NCBI GenBank assembly: GCA_003298465.1 | Contig: QNGA01000001.1 | Span: 124,001-188,000, forward strand | Reading direction: 5' to 3' | From: a halophilic archaeon | GTDB taxonomy: Archaea > Halobacteriota > Halobacteria > Halobacteriales > Haladaptataceae | DNA: 64,000 bases | Part shown: positions 41,799 to 50,999 of the stretch, in pieces | How positions within the stretch are numbered: the stretch's first letter is position 1 | Layout: every line of letters starts with the position of its first letter | Position numbers and translations under genes: made by a program | The notes under the pieces: generated by a model | What the model was told of the DNA's origin: nothing | What the model saw: only the letters and a program-made list of their open reading frames with translations | The model's database searches: none

Positions 41799-41821
41799 AC
41801 TCCACCGGAAACGGGGGGCAT
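41799..41821 (+). repeat. Degenerate ORB element (forward)
   Basis: ACTCCACCGGAAACGGGGGG CAT: same layout with substitutions in the spacer. Confidence 0.5.
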
Positions 41822-41959
41822 CCGCCCTCGTCGAACCGGCCGTCCGATCGAGGGTTCGCGGTCGGCCCGTCCACGACCGAACCTGGAGTCGCCGAGCCGC
41901 CGTGACTCTCACCGTCGACGGCCGAGGGTACCGGAGCGACGCTCCTGCCGGCGACCTCA

Positions 41960-41989
41960 GAACCGGAGACGTCCGAACCGGAGACGTCC
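41960..41989. repeat. 15-bp perfect tandem repeat inside oriC
   Basis: GAACCGGAGACGTCC occurs twice back to back (41960-41974, 41975-41989). A third partial match GAACCCGA-type series follows at about 42115-42160. Confidence 0.7.
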
Positions 41990-42402
41990 GCTGTCCCGCC
42001 GCCCTCACTTCGCGACGGCCGAGATTCGACCGGTGTTTCCGGGCGACAGCCATCGAGTTCCTAGCCGACGCCTCCCGAGTTCCTGACCGTCACCGAATCC
42101 AAGTCCCCAAACGCCATCGAACCCGAACCCCCGAACGGCACCGAACCCGAGCCCCGAACGAGATTCGACCGGGATCTCCGAAGGGGACTCGACGTCAGCC
42201 GACGAGTCCCGACGGGAGAGGGCACTCACCGGCGTACGACGGTCGATTCGTGCGAGCGCGTCGACGACGGTTCGGTGTGGGACTCGCGGCGACTGGACGT
42301 CGCTCCCGGCGAGAACGCCGCCGCCGAGACGACGCCGACTGGAGAAATCTACCGTATGTGCGTCTCTACGGCGGTTTCGTGAGGGTGTGGCCAGATAAGA
42401 AA

Positions 42403-42413
42403 GATTTTAATAC
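42403..42413 (+). promoter_or_regulatory. Candidate orc1 promoter box A
   Basis: GATTTTAATAC, the clearest TATA-like site before orc1. It implies a leader of about 120 nt that contains ORB element 4. Confidence 0.5.
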
Positions 42414-42528
42414 TCTGGTACACCTTTAGTTCATCTGCATCAACTGGACGCGTTGGTAGGTTTTCGCTACTGCGAAACCGGATAATATCCTCCGGCTTCG
42501 CTCTCTCTGGCCGTTCCGGCGCGCGCGC

Positions 42529-42550
42529 TCCAAACGAAACGAAGGGGTTG
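42529..42550 (+). repeat. ORB element 4 (forward), just before the orc1 start
   Basis: CTCCAAACGAAACGAAGGGG TT ends 10 nt before ATG 42561. Its position in the presumed leader suggests a role in autoregulation of orc1 as well as origin binding. Confidence 0.7.
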
Positions 42551-42560
42551 CTATCCATCC

Positions 42561-44075
42561 ATGTCAGACGAGAACCCGACACAACCGAACGACGGCACGT
42601 CTCAGGGGGACGCCGACAGGAGTTTCGAGGGGGTCGACCTCGACGACGTGGTGCTGGACGACGCGGACGAGGAGGGCAACCAGGGTCTGTTCGACGACCT
42701 GCTGTCCGGCGAACCCATCTTCGAGAACAAGGAGGTGCTTCGTCCGTCGTACACGCCACACGAACTGCCACACCGGAAAGAGCAGATAAACAAGATGGCG
42801 ACGATTCTCGTCGCGGCGCTGCGCGGTGAGACGCCGTCGAACATCCTCATCTACGGCAAGACGGGGACCGGGAAGACGGCGAGCGCGAAGTTCGTCAGCC
42901 AGGAACTCGAAAGCACCTCCCAGAAGTACGAGGTGCCCTGCGAGGTCGAGTACATCAACTGCGAGGTGACCGACACCCAGTATCGCGTGCTCGCGCAACT
43001 GGCGAACAAGTTCATCGAGAACAACCTCGACCGTATCGAGGAACGCATCGACGACCTCGAACGACTTCGGGACGACGCCGCCCCGGACGCGACGTCCGAC
43101 CCGGCGTCGATGGCCGACGCCGAGTTCGACTCCGTCGACGAGATAGACGACCGCATCGCGGAACTGGAAGACGACGCCGACGAGATGGAGACCGTCCCGA
43201 TGACGGGGTGGCCGACCGACCGGGTGTACAGCACGTTCTTCCAGGCCGTCGACTACGAGGAGCGCGTGGTCGTCATCATGCTCGACGAGATCGACAAACT
43301 GGTCGAGAAGAGCGGCGACGACACCCTCTACAACCTCTCGCGGATGAACTCCGAACTCGAGAACTCCCGGGTGTCGATCATGGGCATCAGCAACGACCTG
43401 AAGTTCACCGACTTCCTGGACCCCCGGGTCAAGTCGAGTCTCGGCGAGGAGGAGATCGTCTTCCCGCCGTACGACGCCAACCAGTTGCGGGACATCCTCC
43501 AGCACCGCTCCGACGTAGCGTTCAAGCCGGACGCCCTCTCGGAGGACGTCATCCCGCTCTGCGCCGCGTTCGCGGCCCAGGAGCACGGTGACGCCCGGCG
43601 CGCGCTCGACCTCCTCCGGACCGCGGGCGAACTCGCGGAGCGCGACCAGGCCGAACTCATCGAGGAGGACCACGTCCGCAAGGCCCAGGACAAGATCGAA
43701 CTCGACCGCGTGGTCGAGGTGGTTCGCACGCTTCCGACGCAGTCGAAACTCGTCCTCTTCTCGACCATCTCCCTCGAGAAGAACGGCGTCCACAACATCA
43801 ACACGGGCGAGGTGTACAACGTCTACAAGCGACTCTGCGAGGAGATCGACGCCGACATCCTCACCCAGCGTCGCGTCACCGACCTCATCAGCGAACTCGA
43901 CATGCTCGGCATCGTCAACGCCGTCGTCGTCTCGAAGGGTCGGTACGGCCGGACGAAAGAGATCAGCCTCTCGGTCCCCATCGAGGAGACCGAGGCCGTC
44001 CTCCTCTCGGACTCCCGGTTGGGCGACATCGACGACGTTCAACCGTCCATGCAGCAGGCCCGCTTCGACAACTGA
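42561..44075 (+). CDS. orc1: Orc1/Cdc6 origin-recognition initiator
   Basis: 504 residues. Acidic N-terminus with DDLLSGEPIFENKEVLRPSYTPHELPHR, Walker A GKTGTGKT at 99-106, an acidic haloarchaeal insertion (about 155-210), Walker B VVIMLDEIDKLV near 235, sensor 1 region MGISNDLKF, sensor 2 HGDARRALDLLRTAGELA, and a C-terminal winged helix (about 410-495: VYNVYKRLCEEIDADILTQRRVTDLISELDMLGIVNA). It binds ORBs, melts the origin and loads MCM. The gene is divergent from oapA across oriC. Confidence 0.97.
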   Translation: MSDENPTQPNDGTSQGDADRSFEGVDLDDVVLDDADEEGNQGLFDDLLSGEPIFENKEVLRPSYTPHELPHRKEQINKMATILVAALRGETPSNILIYGKTGTGKTASAKFVSQELESTSQKYEVPCEVEYINCEVTDTQYRVLAQLANKFIENNLDRIEERIDDLERLRDDAAPDATSDPASMADAEFDSVDEIDDRIAELEDDADEMETVPMTGWPTDRVYSTFFQAVDYEERVVVIMLDEIDKLVEKSGDDTLYNLSRMNSELENSRVSIMGISNDLKFTDFLDPRVKSSLGEEEIVFPPYDANQLRDILQHRSDVAFKPDALSEDVIPLCAAFAAQEHGDARRALDLLRTAGELAERDQAELIEEDHVRKAQDKIELDRVVEVVRTLPTQSKLVLFSTISLEKNGVHNINTGEVYNVYKRLCEEIDADILTQRRVTDLISELDMLGIVNAVVVSKGRYGRTKEISLSVPIEETEAVLLSDSRLGDIDDVQPSMQQARFDN

Positions 44076-44095
44076 TGCGGTAGTTCCGTCCCTCC

Positions 44096-44117
44096 TCGAC
44101 ACGAAACGGAGGGGTTC
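44096..44117 (+). repeat. ORB-like element 5, downstream of orc1
   Basis: TCGACACGAAACGGAGGGGT TC, 21 nt after the orc1 stop codon. The CCA part is changed but the GAAACGGAGGGG core is complete. Confidence 0.65.
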
Positions 44118-44273
44118 GAAACCGCCGCAGGGCCGACGATACCCGTCCGGTTCGTCTCCGGGAACGGTCACCGTCGGATTTCTCTCACGAACGCTTCCCG
44201 TCGCCGAACACCTACGCCGTCGCTCAGGTCGCAACCGCAACACATAACACGATGCTCCGAGCGCTACCGCCTG

Positions 44274-45284
44274 GTGTACGCGACGCTGCCCGACCTGCTG
44301 CGGTTGCTCGCCCTCCCGGTCTTCGGATGGGCCGCGTGGCGCGACGTGAAGACGCGCCGCGTTCCGAACCAGACGTGGTACCCCCTCGCCGCGCTCGCCG
44401 TTCTCCTCCTCTGCTGGGAGGGGTGGCTGGCGTTGGGGGCGACGCCGCTCGAACGGCGGTGGTTCCTCGTTCGCGTCGTCGTGAGCCTCGGGTTCGTCGC
44501 ACCGCTCGTGCTCGCGTTCTGGTGGTTCCGGGCCTTCGGCGGCGCGGACGCGAAAGCGTTCCTCGTCGTCGCCGCGCTGTTCCCGACGTATCCGCTCTAC
44601 CACGTCGCAGGCTGGACGCTCCCCGTTCAGGGGACGGTCCTCGGCGTGTTCTCGCTCACGATACTGACGAACACCGTCCTGCTCGGCGCGCTGTATCCGG
44701 CGACGCTCGCGGTCCGGAACCTGCTGGCCGGCCGTATCTCTTCGGTGATGTTCGTCGGTCGGACGACGCCGTGGGACGAGATTCCGACGGCGCACGGGCG
44801 ACTGCTCGAAACCCCGGAGGGAGTCTCGCGTAACGGCGCGGACCTGGACGCCGTCCGGATGTACCTCCGCTGGCGCGGAGTCACGCTCGCGGAGCTGCGC
44901 GAGCGGGCGAGCGACCTCCGGGACCCCGCCACGCTCCCCGACGAGCCGAACCCGCCGACGGACGGTGCCGTCCGCGGCCACGGAGCATCGGAGGACCCCG
45001 CGACCGACGGTGGCAGTGCCATCCAGAAGCGTCCTCCCTCCTCCGACTCGGGCTACGAGGACCCCTGGGGTGCGGCGGCGTTTCTCGACGACGTCGACCA
45101 CGGCGCGTACGGCACGACGCCGGCCCAGCTCCGGCAGGGTCTGGACGTCCTCGTCACGGAGGAGACGGTGTGGGTGTCGCCCGGCATCCCGTTCATCGTC
45201 CCGATGTTCGCCGGTCTGGTCGCGGCGTTCACCTTCGGCGACCTGCTCTCCGGCCTGCTAGGACTGCTCGGGTTCGCCATCTGA
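44274..45284 (+). CDS. Prepilin/preflagellin peptidase, A24 family (PibD-like)
   Basis: 336 residues from GTG 44274. Six or so N-terminal helices; the two aspartates of the GxGD-type aspartic protease are in WRDVKTRRVPN (about residue 23) and FGGADAKAF (about 90), the latter reading GGAD. It trims type III signal peptides from pilins and archaellins at the membrane. After the catalytic half there is a soluble insertion of about 130 residues (GRLLETPEGVSRNGADLDAVRMYLRWRGVTLAELRERA...) and a final helix hairpin, as in haloarchaeal PibD proteins. Confidence 0.9.
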   Translation: MYATLPDLLRLLALPVFGWAAWRDVKTRRVPNQTWYPLAALAVLLLCWEGWLALGATPLERRWFLVRVVVSLGFVAPLVLAFWWFRAFGGADAKAFLVVAALFPTYPLYHVAGWTLPVQGTVLGVFSLTILTNTVLLGALYPATLAVRNLLAGRISSVMFVGRTTPWDEIPTAHGRLLETPEGVSRNGADLDAVRMYLRWRGVTLAELRERASDLRDPATLPDEPNPPTDGAVRGHGASEDPATDGGSAIQKRPPSSDSGYEDPWGAAAFLDDVDHGAYGTTPAQLRQGLDVLVTEETVWVSPGIPFIVPMFAGLVAAFTFGDLLSGLLGLLGFAI

Positions 45285-45300
45285 GCTCCGTCCCGACTCG

Positions 45301-46497
45301 TCATTCGATGCCCGTCACGGTCGTCAGTAGGGTGTACATCCCGTAGCCCATCAGGATGGCGCTGACCAGCGAGGTGACCCACGCCCCGAGCGTGAACGCT
45401 ATCTTCCGGCGGGAGACCCCGCCGGAGCCGACGACGAGGCCGCTCCCGACGACGCTGGAGATGATGATGTTGTTGAACGAGATGGGGATGCCGAGCGCGA
45501 TGGCCACCTGCGCGACGAGGAACCCGGGGACGAGCGCGGCGATGGAGCGCCGGACGCCGAGCTGTGAGTACTCCCGCGACACCGCTTGCAGGAGACGGGG
45601 CGACCCCATCCACGCCCCGAGCAGGATGCCGACGCCGCCGAGGACGAGCAAGGCGATGCCGCCAACGGCGAAGTCGGCGAGGAGGGGTTCCAGCGGGCCG
45701 GTCGCCAGTCCGACCTGGCTGCCGCCGCTGGAGAACGCCACGACCGCGCCGAGACCGACGAGGAACTGTCTGACGCCGGCGTCGACCGACTGGACCATCG
45801 TGCGCCGGAGGATCAGAAAGACCGCCACCCCCGCGAAGAGACTCGTCACGACCGCCGCGACGTCGAAGGAGCCGACCAGCGTCGGCGTCGCTCCGACGCG
45901 ACGAGAGACGAAGCCCGCCACGGTCGGCGTCGGTCCGGGAATGATTGTGAGGTCGACGTTCGCCAGTACGTACCCGACGAAGCCGCCCAGCAGCGGTATC
46001 GACATCGTCTCCGGCACGTCGTCGTGGCGTAGTAACCACGCGGTGGCGTAGGCGACGCTTCCCGAGACGAACGGCACGGACAGCCAGAAGGTGACGATGC
46101 GCCAGTAGGTGTCGACCGCCGGGTCGCCCCCGAGCGCGAGGCCGGCGCCGACCATCGCGCCCGTGACGGCGAACGCGGCCGGGATGGGGTAGCCCGTCCG
46201 GACGCCGAGGGCGATGAAGAGCGCGGACGTGAAGAGGCCGGCGGTGGCCGCCAGCGGCGTGAAGCTGACGCCGTCGATGAGGCCGGTGCCGACCGTCTCG
46301 GAGATGCTGCCGCCTTGCGTGACGGCGCCGAGCGCGGCGAACACGCCGATGAGGAACGCGGCGCGCATCGTCGGGATGGCGTTCGCGCCGACGGCGGGCG
46401 CGAACGGCGGTGAGTTGCTCGACGCGCCGAGCGCCCACGCCATGAAGAAGCTGGCCAGTACCGCGACGAAGACGACCGCTAGCGTGCCGACCCCCAT
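45301..46497 (-). CDS. PiT-family inorganic phosphate transporter
   Basis: 398 residues, about ten helices. PiT repeats: FFMAWALGASSNSPPFAPAVGANAIPTMRAAFLIGVFAALGAV (first) and AVVAFSSGGSQVGLATGPLEPLL...GIPISFNNIIISSVVGSGLVVG (second). Uses H+ or Na+ gradient to import phosphate, or possibly sulfate. The UspA gene ends immediately before its start with no spacer, giving a usp-pit operon. A second, different PiT is encoded at 58765-59949. Confidence 0.9.
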   Translation of the reverse strand: MGVGTLAVVFVAVLASFFMAWALGASSNSPPFAPAVGANAIPTMRAAFLIGVFAALGAVTQGGSISETVGTGLIDGVSFTPLAATAGLFTSALFIALGVRTGYPIPAAFAVTGAMVGAGLALGGDPAVDTYWRIVTFWLSVPFVSGSVAYATAWLLRHDDVPETMSIPLLGGFVGYVLANVDLTIIPGPTPTVAGFVSRRVGATPTLVGSFDVAAVVTSLFAGVAVFLILRRTMVQSVDAGVRQFLVGLGAVVAFSSGGSQVGLATGPLEPLLADFAVGGIALLVLGGVGILLGAWMGSPRLLQAVSREYSQLGVRRSIAALVPGFLVAQVAIALGIPISFNNIIISSVVGSGLVVGSGGVSRRKIAFTLGAWVTSLVSAILMGYGMYTLLTTVTGIE

Positions 46498-47364
46498 CTA
46501 CAGGACCTCGTGGATGCGTCGCGTGACGCGCGGCCGGACGCCGGTCGGCCGCCGCGCCAGGATGACGGTGCTGTCCGAGCGCCGACCGACCGACTGCGAG
46601 ACCGTGCCGACGAGTCGCCGCCGGATGAGGTTGCGACGGGTCGTCCCCATGACCGTCACGTCGTGGTCGTCGGCAGCCTCGACCACGGCGTCCGCGACGT
46701 CGCCGCGCTCGACGCGCGTCTCGACGGTCGCCGGTCGGGCTATCGCGGCCGTCTCGGTGAGCAGTTGCTCGGCGGTCGCCCGGTCGTCGCCGTGGCCGAC
46801 GACTCGGAGCAGGTCGACGCGGGCGTCGTTGGCGACCGCGATGGCGCGAGCCACCTCGGTCGCGAGCGTGGCGTGCGGACCCTCCGCGACGGGGACGAGC
46901 ACCGACTCGACGCCGTCGGCTTCGACTCCCAGTTTCTCGACCAGCACGTCGCAGGGCGCGCTCCTGACGAGGCGGTCGACGTTCGACCCGAGAACGACCT
47001 CGCTGGTGCGCCGGCGCTCTTGCCAGCCGACGACCAGCGCGTCGCAGTCGAACTCGACGACGGCGTGGACGAGCGCCCGGGCCACGTCGTAGGCGACGAG
47101 TAGTTGTCCCCGGACCGGCACTGCACCCCCGGCGGTCTCGACGACGTTGTCGAGAATCTCTTTGCGCTCGCCGCCGAACTGCCGTTTGATGACTTCGTCC
47201 TCGAACAGCGCGAACGGCGACTGGCGCTGGGTGACGACGACGCTCAACACGAGCACCTCGCCGCCGGCGTCGCGCGCGACGTCGACCGCGGTCCGCGTCA
47301 ACTGGGCGGCCCGCTCGGGATGGGCGACCGCGACCGCGACGCGGTAATCGTTCTCCCGACTCAT
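46498..47364 (-). CDS. Universal stress protein (two UspA domains)
   Basis: 288 residues from ATG 47364. Two tandem Usp domains (about 5-140 and 150-275): RVAVAVAHPERAAQLTRTAVDVARDAGGEVLVLSVV ... CDALVVGWQERRRTSEVVLGSNVDRLVRSAPCDVLV and VLVPVAEGPHATLATEVARAIAVANDARVDLLRVVG ... DVTVMGTTRRNLIRRRLVGTVSQSVGRRSDSTVILAR. GxxxxSxxx ATP loop is present in the second. Adjacent to and probably regulating the PiT transporter encoded directly downstream. Confidence 0.92.
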   Translation of the reverse strand: MSRENDYRVAVAVAHPERAAQLTRTAVDVARDAGGEVLVLSVVVTQRQSPFALFEDEVIKRQFGGERKEILDNVVETAGGAVPVRGQLLVAYDVARALVHAVVEFDCDALVVGWQERRRTSEVVLGSNVDRLVRSAPCDVLVEKLGVEADGVESVLVPVAEGPHATLATEVARAIAVANDARVDLLRVVGHGDDRATAEQLLTETAAIARPATVETRVERGDVADAVVEAADDHDVTVMGTTRRNLIRRRLVGTVSQSVGRRSDSTVILARRPTGVRPRVTRRIHEVL

Positions 47365-47526
47365 TTCGACGTCGTACGACGGGAACGGGGAAAAGCGTTC
47401 GTCCCGGTACAGGACGACGGCCTCGACGCACGAGGTGAAGCGACTCGCGACTGACTTCCTGTTGAAACGATGGCCTCGAACTCCTCCTCGCCCACGTTTA
47501 TCGTCCGGGAGCCGAAATCGAAACGC

Positions 47527-47949
47527 ATGGAACGGAACGCTCGCTTGCTCGCTGGCGCGCTCGCGGGGAGCGCGCTCGCTGCGGCCGTCCACGTTCTCGT
47601 CCTCGCTGACGTCGGCGTCACCGTCTCGCTCGCGTTCGTCTGGAGCGTCGGCGTCGCGCTGGCACTCCGCCTCCACCGCTACACCGCCGGTCCGAACAGC
47701 TTCCGCGTCGGACGCTGGTCCGGCCTCGGAACGCTGGTGATGACCGTTCCGGCACTGGTCGGACTGGTCGGCGTGCCGGTCGACCTCCGACTCGCGCTCG
47801 GTCTCCTGCTCGTCGGCACGGGCTTCGCCGGGGTGCAGGTCGGCGTGGCGACGATGGTCGAACGCGAGGAGGGCACCGTTTCGAGTGGAGAACGCGACGC
47901 GAAACGGGATGCCGTTTCGGAGTCCGACGGCTCCGGAAAAACGAAGTAG
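47527..47949 (+). CDS. Haloarchaeal four-helix membrane protein, unknown
   Basis: 140 residues from ATG 47527 (MERNARLLAGALAGSALAAAV), chosen because TTTATC at 47497-47502 sits 25-30 nt upstream (leaderless). Four hydrophobic helices up to about residue 115, then a hydrophilic tail REEGTVSSGERDAKRDAVSESDGSGKTK. A degenerate ORB-like string is in the tail coding DNA at 47872-47893. No domain recognised. Confidence 0.7.
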   Translation: MERNARLLAGALAGSALAAAVHVLVLADVGVTVSLAFVWSVGVALALRLHRYTAGPNSFRVGRWSGLGTLVMTVPALVGLVGVPVDLRLALGLLLVGTGFAGVQVGVATMVEREEGTVSSGERDAKRDAVSESDGSGKTK

Positions 47950-47950
47950 T

Positions 47951-49789
47951 TCAGTCGTCAGCGTCGTCGGCTTCTCCGCCGTCGGCGACGGGTCTGCCGG
48001 TCTGCTCGCTACGCGCGGACGAGATGTTTCGGTAGCCGATTCTGGCGAGCGCCAGCGCGAGGCCGGCGAGCACCAGCGAGAGGATCGACTGGACGGCCAG
48101 CGAGATGGCTTCCGCCGTCGTGTCGGCGTTCAGGGCACCCGTCGGCGCGCGCAGCAGACCGATCCACAGCAGCGCGACGATGGTCACCGCGAACATCAGC
48201 ACGAGCGGGCCGCCGGTGCTCAGCAACTGCTTGTCGTCGTCCCAGTTGACGAGCCAGATGGTCGCGGTCAGCAGCGCCAGCGCGGCGAGCAACTGGTTCG
48301 CGCTGCCGAACAGCGGCCAGAGGCTGCCCCAGGTTCCGCTGGCGACGAGGACGTACGCCAGGACGCACTGGACGCCGGCGTTGACGTAGCGGTTCGTCGC
48401 CGTCTTCTGGGCGCTCGTCTCGGGCGTACCGATGATCTCTTCGAACATGTAGCGACCCAGTCGCACCGCGGTGTCGGTGCTGGTCAGAAGGAAGCTGACG
48501 AAGACGAGGCCGATGAACGGGATGCCGTAGGTCGCGGGGACGCCCAGGCTCGTGAGCATGACGCCGCCGCCTGTCGGGAAGTTCGCCAGCGCTCCCGCGA
48601 GCCCGCTGGAGAACTCGGTCGTGGCGACGATGGCCAGCGCTGCGACCGCGGTGGTCGCGAGCAGCCCCTCGCCCAGCATTCCGCCGTACCCGATGACGCG
48701 AGCGTCGCTCTCGGTGTTGAGTTGCTTCGCGGTCGTCCCCGAGGATACCAGCGAGTGGAACCCGCTGATGGTCCCGCAGGCGATGGTGACGAACAGGAAC
48801 GGGAAGATGGGTCCGAGCGAATCGCTGACGAAGCCCGTGAACGCTGGCAGTTGCGTTTCGAGCGCCGAGTAGGTCGTCCCGTCGACCGTCACCGGGTCGA
48901 ACGTGCCCAGCGAGCCGAGGACGATGCCCACGACCATCCCCCCGACGCCGGCGTACAGCAGGAACGACGACAGGTAGTCGCGCGGTTGCAGCAGCGTCCA
49001 CACGGGGAGGACGCTAGCGACGAACGCGTAGAGGACGACGATGGGGACCCACGCGGCGACGTTCACGTTCTGGGCGCTCGCCAGCGGGAGCCACGACCCG
49101 CCGTCGCCGAACAGGACGATGGCGTCGGAGGCCAGGTCCGGATGGCTGAACAGCGCGATCGGGTACTGGATGCCGACCCAGACGCTGGCGAACACGCCGG
49201 CGACGAAGATGGCGGTCCCGACGAGGAACGGCAGGTCTAGCTGGTAGAGCCAGACGCCGAACACCAGCGCGAGCATGATGTACAGCATGCTCGCCGTGGC
49301 CGCGCTCGGGAACGCGTCGAAGACGACGGCCACGACGAGCGCGAACACGGCGATGACGAGGATGATCGTCAGGAACGCGAACCACAGCAACATGTCCTTG
49401 CCGCGCTCGCCGACGTACTCGCCCATGATGTAGCCGATGGACTTGCCCTCGTGGCGCAGACTGCCGGACAGCGACATGAAGTCGTGGACCGCCCCCAGAA
49501 TCGGGTTGCCGATGGCGATCCAGAGGACGGCTGGCAGCCAGCCGAACGCCGCGCCCGCCGTAATCGGGCCGACGATGGGCGCGCCGCCCGCGATGCTCGA
49601 GTAGTGATGCCCCAACAGGACCGTCTTCTTGGCGGGAACGTACTCCTGCCCGTCTTCGTACTTGTGGGCCGGTGTGTCCCGACTGTCGTCCAGTTCGACG
49701 AACCGCGCCAGGTATCGCGAGTACCCGAGGTAGCCGACGCTGAACAGCGCCAGCACTCCAAGTACCATCCAAATGATAGATGTTGCCAT
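47951..49789 (-). CDS. cstA: Carbon starvation protein CstA family transporter
   Basis: 612 residues, about 16 helices. CstA signatures: GHHYSSIAGGAPIVGPITAGAAFGWLPAVLWIAIGNPILGAVHDFMSL near residue 58, IACGTISGFHSLVSSGTTAKQLNTESDARVIGYGGMLGEGLLA near 335, and FGSANQLLAALALLTATIWL near 500. The family imports peptides or pyruvate under carbon limitation. The upstream region (49790-50017, 228 nt) has AT-rich parts but no further gene. Confidence 0.95.
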   Translation of the reverse strand: MATSIIWMVLGVLALFSVGYLGYSRYLARFVELDDSRDTPAHKYEDGQEYVPAKKTVLLGHHYSSIAGGAPIVGPITAGAAFGWLPAVLWIAIGNPILGAVHDFMSLSGSLRHEGKSIGYIMGEYVGERGKDMLLWFAFLTIILVIAVFALVVAVVFDAFPSAATASMLYIMLALVFGVWLYQLDLPFLVGTAIFVAGVFASVWVGIQYPIALFSHPDLASDAIVLFGDGGSWLPLASAQNVNVAAWVPIVVLYAFVASVLPVWTLLQPRDYLSSFLLYAGVGGMVVGIVLGSLGTFDPVTVDGTTYSALETQLPAFTGFVSDSLGPIFPFLFVTIACGTISGFHSLVSSGTTAKQLNTESDARVIGYGGMLGEGLLATTAVAALAIVATTEFSSGLAGALANFPTGGGVMLTSLGVPATYGIPFIGLVFVSFLLTSTDTAVRLGRYMFEEIIGTPETSAQKTATNRYVNAGVQCVLAYVLVASGTWGSLWPLFGSANQLLAALALLTATIWLVNWDDDKQLLSTGGPLVLMFAVTIVALLWIGLLRAPTGALNADTTAEAISLAVQSILSLVLAGLALALARIGYRNISSARSEQTGRPVADGGEADDADD

Positions 49790-50017
49790 GGTATTCTGCC
49801 CCAGGGTTCAAAAATTCACGTACCACAATAAATGTTCCTTTCGTTTCCCGCAGAATGGAGCGCTCCACCGCTCGAAAATAGGTTTGTTGTCTACTCCGGG
49901 AGGTTACTACAGCCCTCGAACATGTACGAACGTATCTATTGACGGATTCGTTACCGAATCGTCGGTCGACGGCGACCGCCGCCGTGGCCGGCCACTGCGG
50001 TCACGGAGCACGCTCGG

Positions 50018-50998
50018 CTACTTCGCCGACTCGCTGACGGCCGGCGGTGCTTCGACCTCGACCGCCAGTTCGGCCGCGACCTCCGCCAGCAGCGAGCCTT
50101 TCACCTCCTCGATGCGCTCCTCGATGGTGGCGACGACGGGTTCGTCGAACGCCGAGCGTATCTCGTCGATGCGGTCGCGCTCGGTGCGACAGCGCTCGCG
50201 GAGGTAGCGCGCACCTCGGCCCCCCTCGTCGTCGTCCGGTTCCGGCGTCACCTTGTTGACGACCAGCCCTTCCACGTCGAGGTCGTACTCCGTCAACTCC
50301 TCGATGGCCCGCCCCGTCTCGCGAATCGAGAGTTCGTCCGGGTTCAGGACGAGGTAGAACGCGGCCTCCTTGCGGAGAACGCGTCCCGCGAACTCGAAGG
50401 TCTCCTTGCGCTCCTCGAGTCGCCGGATGATGGGGTCGTCCTCCGCGCGCCGCCGAGCCTCGTGCTCGCCGACGGCCGCCTTCTCGAACAGTTCGATGCT
50501 CTTCGCGCGCTTGTCGAGCAGTCGGTCTATCCAGTCCCCGAGGAACTCCGGCAGGCCGAGCAGGCGGAGGGTGCCGCCGGTCGGCGAGGTGTCGAAGACG
50601 ACGCGGTCGTACTCCTCGCTGTCGCGCATCACGTCCACGAACCGGTCGAACAGCGCCGCCTCGTGCGCACCCGGAGTCTTGTGGGCGAGTTCTATCTGGC
50701 GGTCGATGGCGTTGACGACGGCGGGGCTGACCTGGTCGCTCATCGCCCGCTTTATCTCCTGCATGTGACGCTGGACCTCCTCGTCGGGGTCGATCTCCAT
50801 CGCCCACAGGTTCTCGTGGCCCTCGACCGGTGCGGGGTCGTCCCCGAACTGCTGGTCGAACACGTCGGAGGTGCTGTGGGCCGGGTCCGTCGAGACGACG
50901 AGGGTGTCGAGACCGGCGCGAGCGCACTTCAGGCCGTAGGCGCTCGACACCGTGGTCTTGCCGACGCCGCCCTTGCCGCCGAAGAAGACGAACTTCAT
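50018..50998 (-). CDS. ArsA/Get3-family ATPase
   Basis: 326 residues. Deviant Walker A GGKGGVGKT at 7-15, switch I STDPAHSTSDVF near 41, switch II VFDTSPTGGTLRLL near 140, and A-loop LNPDELSIRETGRAIEEL. The CxxC of eukaryotic Get3 dimers is not seen. It may target tail-anchored membrane proteins or act in metalloid handling; without ArsB/ArsD neighbours the former fits better. Coupled to the 98-residue gene upstream by a 1-nt gap. Confidence 0.9.
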   Translation of the reverse strand: MKFVFFGGKGGVGKTTVSSAYGLKCARAGLDTLVVSTDPAHSTSDVFDQQFGDDPAPVEGHENLWAMEIDPDEEVQRHMQEIKRAMSDQVSPAVVNAIDRQIELAHKTPGAHEAALFDRFVDVMRDSEEYDRVVFDTSPTGGTLRLLGLPEFLGDWIDRLLDKRAKSIELFEKAAVGEHEARRRAEDDPIIRRLEERKETFEFAGRVLRKEAAFYLVLNPDELSIRETGRAIEELTEYDLDVEGLVVNKVTPEPDDDEGGRGARYLRERCRTERDRIDEIRSAFDEPVVATIEERIEEVKGSLLAEVAAELAVEVEAPPAVSESAK

Positions 50999-50999
50999 G

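Larger units (their letters stand above)
40475..42560. other. Replication origin region (oriC), non-coding, between oapA and orc1
   Basis: About 2.1 kb with no credible gene between divergent oapA and orc1. It holds four good and two degenerate ORB-type elements in both orientations, an AT-rich duplex-unwinding segment at 41519-41576, and several short tandem repeats. The arrangement orc1 + inverted ORBs + AT-rich core + oap genes is the known oriC1 design of haloarchaea. The many short open frames here are low-complexity by-products. Confidence 0.9.

Noticed and set aside
40591..42429. Several open frames of 60-235 codons in the oriC region
   Set aside because: Arg/Ser/Pro-rich translations of repeat-rich DNA on both strands, no domain, and overlapping ORBs and the unwinding element.
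42564..45101. 845-codon open frame on the minus strand across orc1
   Set aside because: Antisense shadow of orc1 and the prepilin peptidase; translation shows no domain, while orc1 on the plus strand has full motifs.
45053..47431. 792-codon open frame on the minus strand
   Set aside because: Shadow of the PiT and UspA genes, which have recognised families in the correct frame.
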